Assembly: GCA_946061315.1 (NCBI GenBank) | Contig: CAMGRB010000068.1 | Location: 1-6,987 of the forward strand | Length of the DNA stretch: 6,987 nucleotides | Direction of reading: 5' to 3' | Source: an uncultured Clostridia bacterium | GTDB taxonomy: Bacteria > Bacillota > Clostridia > Oscillospirales > CAG-272 | Shown here: one piece after another, positions 6,405-6,987 of the stretch | Numbering within the stretch: position 1 is the first letter of the stretch | How the letters are laid out: every line of letters begins with the position of its first letter | Notes under the pieces: generated by a model | What the model was told of the DNA's origin: nothing | Databases searched by the model: none | The model's input: only the letters and a program-made list of their open reading frames with translations | Translations under genes and position numbers: made by a program

Positions 6405-6987
6405 ATGAGAAAACGCATTATTGTAATGATTTTCGCGATTCTCGCAGTCGTTGTTTTTGCAGTATCCTGCGGTCACAAGCACAGTTATACCGAACAGGTA
6501 GTAGCGCCTACGTGTACCGACAGAGGATATACCAAATACACCTGCTCCTGCGGAGATGAGTATCTTGACAATTTCGTGGATACGGCGCATACCTTCGTTG
6601 AGGAGATCGTAGAGCCTACCTGTAAGGATGAGGGCTATACGGTTCTTAAATGTTCGCTCTGCGGACATACCGAAAGGAAAGCGGGTAGCGAAGTTGCTGC
6701 AACCGGAAATCACGATTTTGAGTGGAGATTGGGTGAAGACTCAACCTGTTCCAAGGAAGGATGGAAAAAGGAGCAGTGTACTGTCTGCAAGGCCACGGGT
6801 AGGACAGAGATTATCGCTAGAAAGGACCACGATTACGAGGATCAGATATTGAGAGAGGCAACCTGTACCGAGGACGGACTGGTAGCGCAGATATGTAAGC
6901 TTTGCGGATCCCAGAAAGACGAGGGCGTAACGATAGACGCACTCGGACACGATTGGGTCGCAGGCACACCGGTTGCTCCTACTTGTA
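6405..6987 (+). CDS. Putative lipoprotein with His/Cys repeats (3' end beyond the window)
   Basis: Only the first 194 codons are present; the frame is still open at the right edge. The N-terminus has MRKR, a hydrophobic stretch (5-20) and a lipobox-like AVSC, which places the lipidated cysteine at C22 and the protein on the outer face of the membrane. The rest is a tandem repeat. Each unit has His, one residue and an aromatic residue (H26, H62, H103, H142, H182), then TC 11-12 residues later (C37, C73, C115, C154, C194), then nine residues, Cys, one or two residues, Cys. The period is 36-42 residues. Similar repeats are common in surface proteins of gut Firmicutes; their function is not established. 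The His and three Cys per unit could bind metal or form disulfides (inference). AAGGAG ends 6 nt before the ATG, and the gene has its own strong promoter. Confidence 0.85.
   Translation, partial: MRKRIIVMIFAILAVVVFAVSCGHKHSYTEQVVAPTCTDRGYTKYTCSCGDEYLDNFVDTAHTFVEEIVEPTCKDEGYTVLKCSLCGHTERKAGSEVAATGNHDFEWRLGEDSTCSKEGWKKEQCTVCKATGRTEIIARKDHDYEDQILREATCTEDGLVAQICKLCGSQKDEGVTIDALGHDWVAGTPVAPTC

Overview
The window looks like chromosomal DNA from a member of the Bacillota, most likely an uncultured gut-type Clostridia. Four things point there: the conserved tilS-hpt-ftsH gene order, sigma-A promoters with 17-nt spacers, strong GGAGG ribosome binding sites, and a lipoprotein built from His/Cys repeats of a kind common in gut Firmicutes. 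The genus cannot be set from the sequence. No phage, transposase, CRISPR, tRNA or rRNA is visible.

Layout. Positions 1-194 are non-coding and hold the end of a TTTCAC-flanked palindromic repeat and a bidirectional terminator-like hairpin. Positions 195-929 (minus) encode an acyl-ACP thioesterase. Positions 930-1437 are about 500 bases without a convincing gene. They contain the thioesterase promoter, a cluster of DnaA-box-like 9-mers with an inverted repeat, and a tight group of GTGAAT/TGTGCAA palindromes. Positions 1438-1680 (minus) encode an 80-residue two-helix membrane protein of unknown function. Divergent promoters follow, at 1712-1740 (minus) and 1864-1892 (plus), with two pairs of short direct repeats between them.

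The plus-strand operon runs from 2014 to 6069: tilS (tRNA-Ile lysidine synthetase), hpt (hypoxanthine phosphoribosyltransferase, overlapping tilS by 8 nt) and ftsH (membrane AAA+ zinc protease, 29 nt later). It ends at an intrinsic terminator at 6162-6203. The operon joins tRNA decoding, purine salvage and membrane protein quality control, as in many Firmicutes. A separate promoter at 6344-6372 drives a repeat-rich lipoprotein that starts at 6405 and runs off the right edge.

The least ordinary part is the tilS leader. The first ~80 nt of the predicted transcript can fold by eye into a three-way junction closed by a 13-bp stem. One arm of an inner hairpin can instead pair over 9 bp with the only Shine-Dalgarno-like sequence of tilS. 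That is the layout of a translational riboswitch or attenuator, but it has not been tested by computation or alignment. The DnaA-box-like cluster is the second point worth checking.
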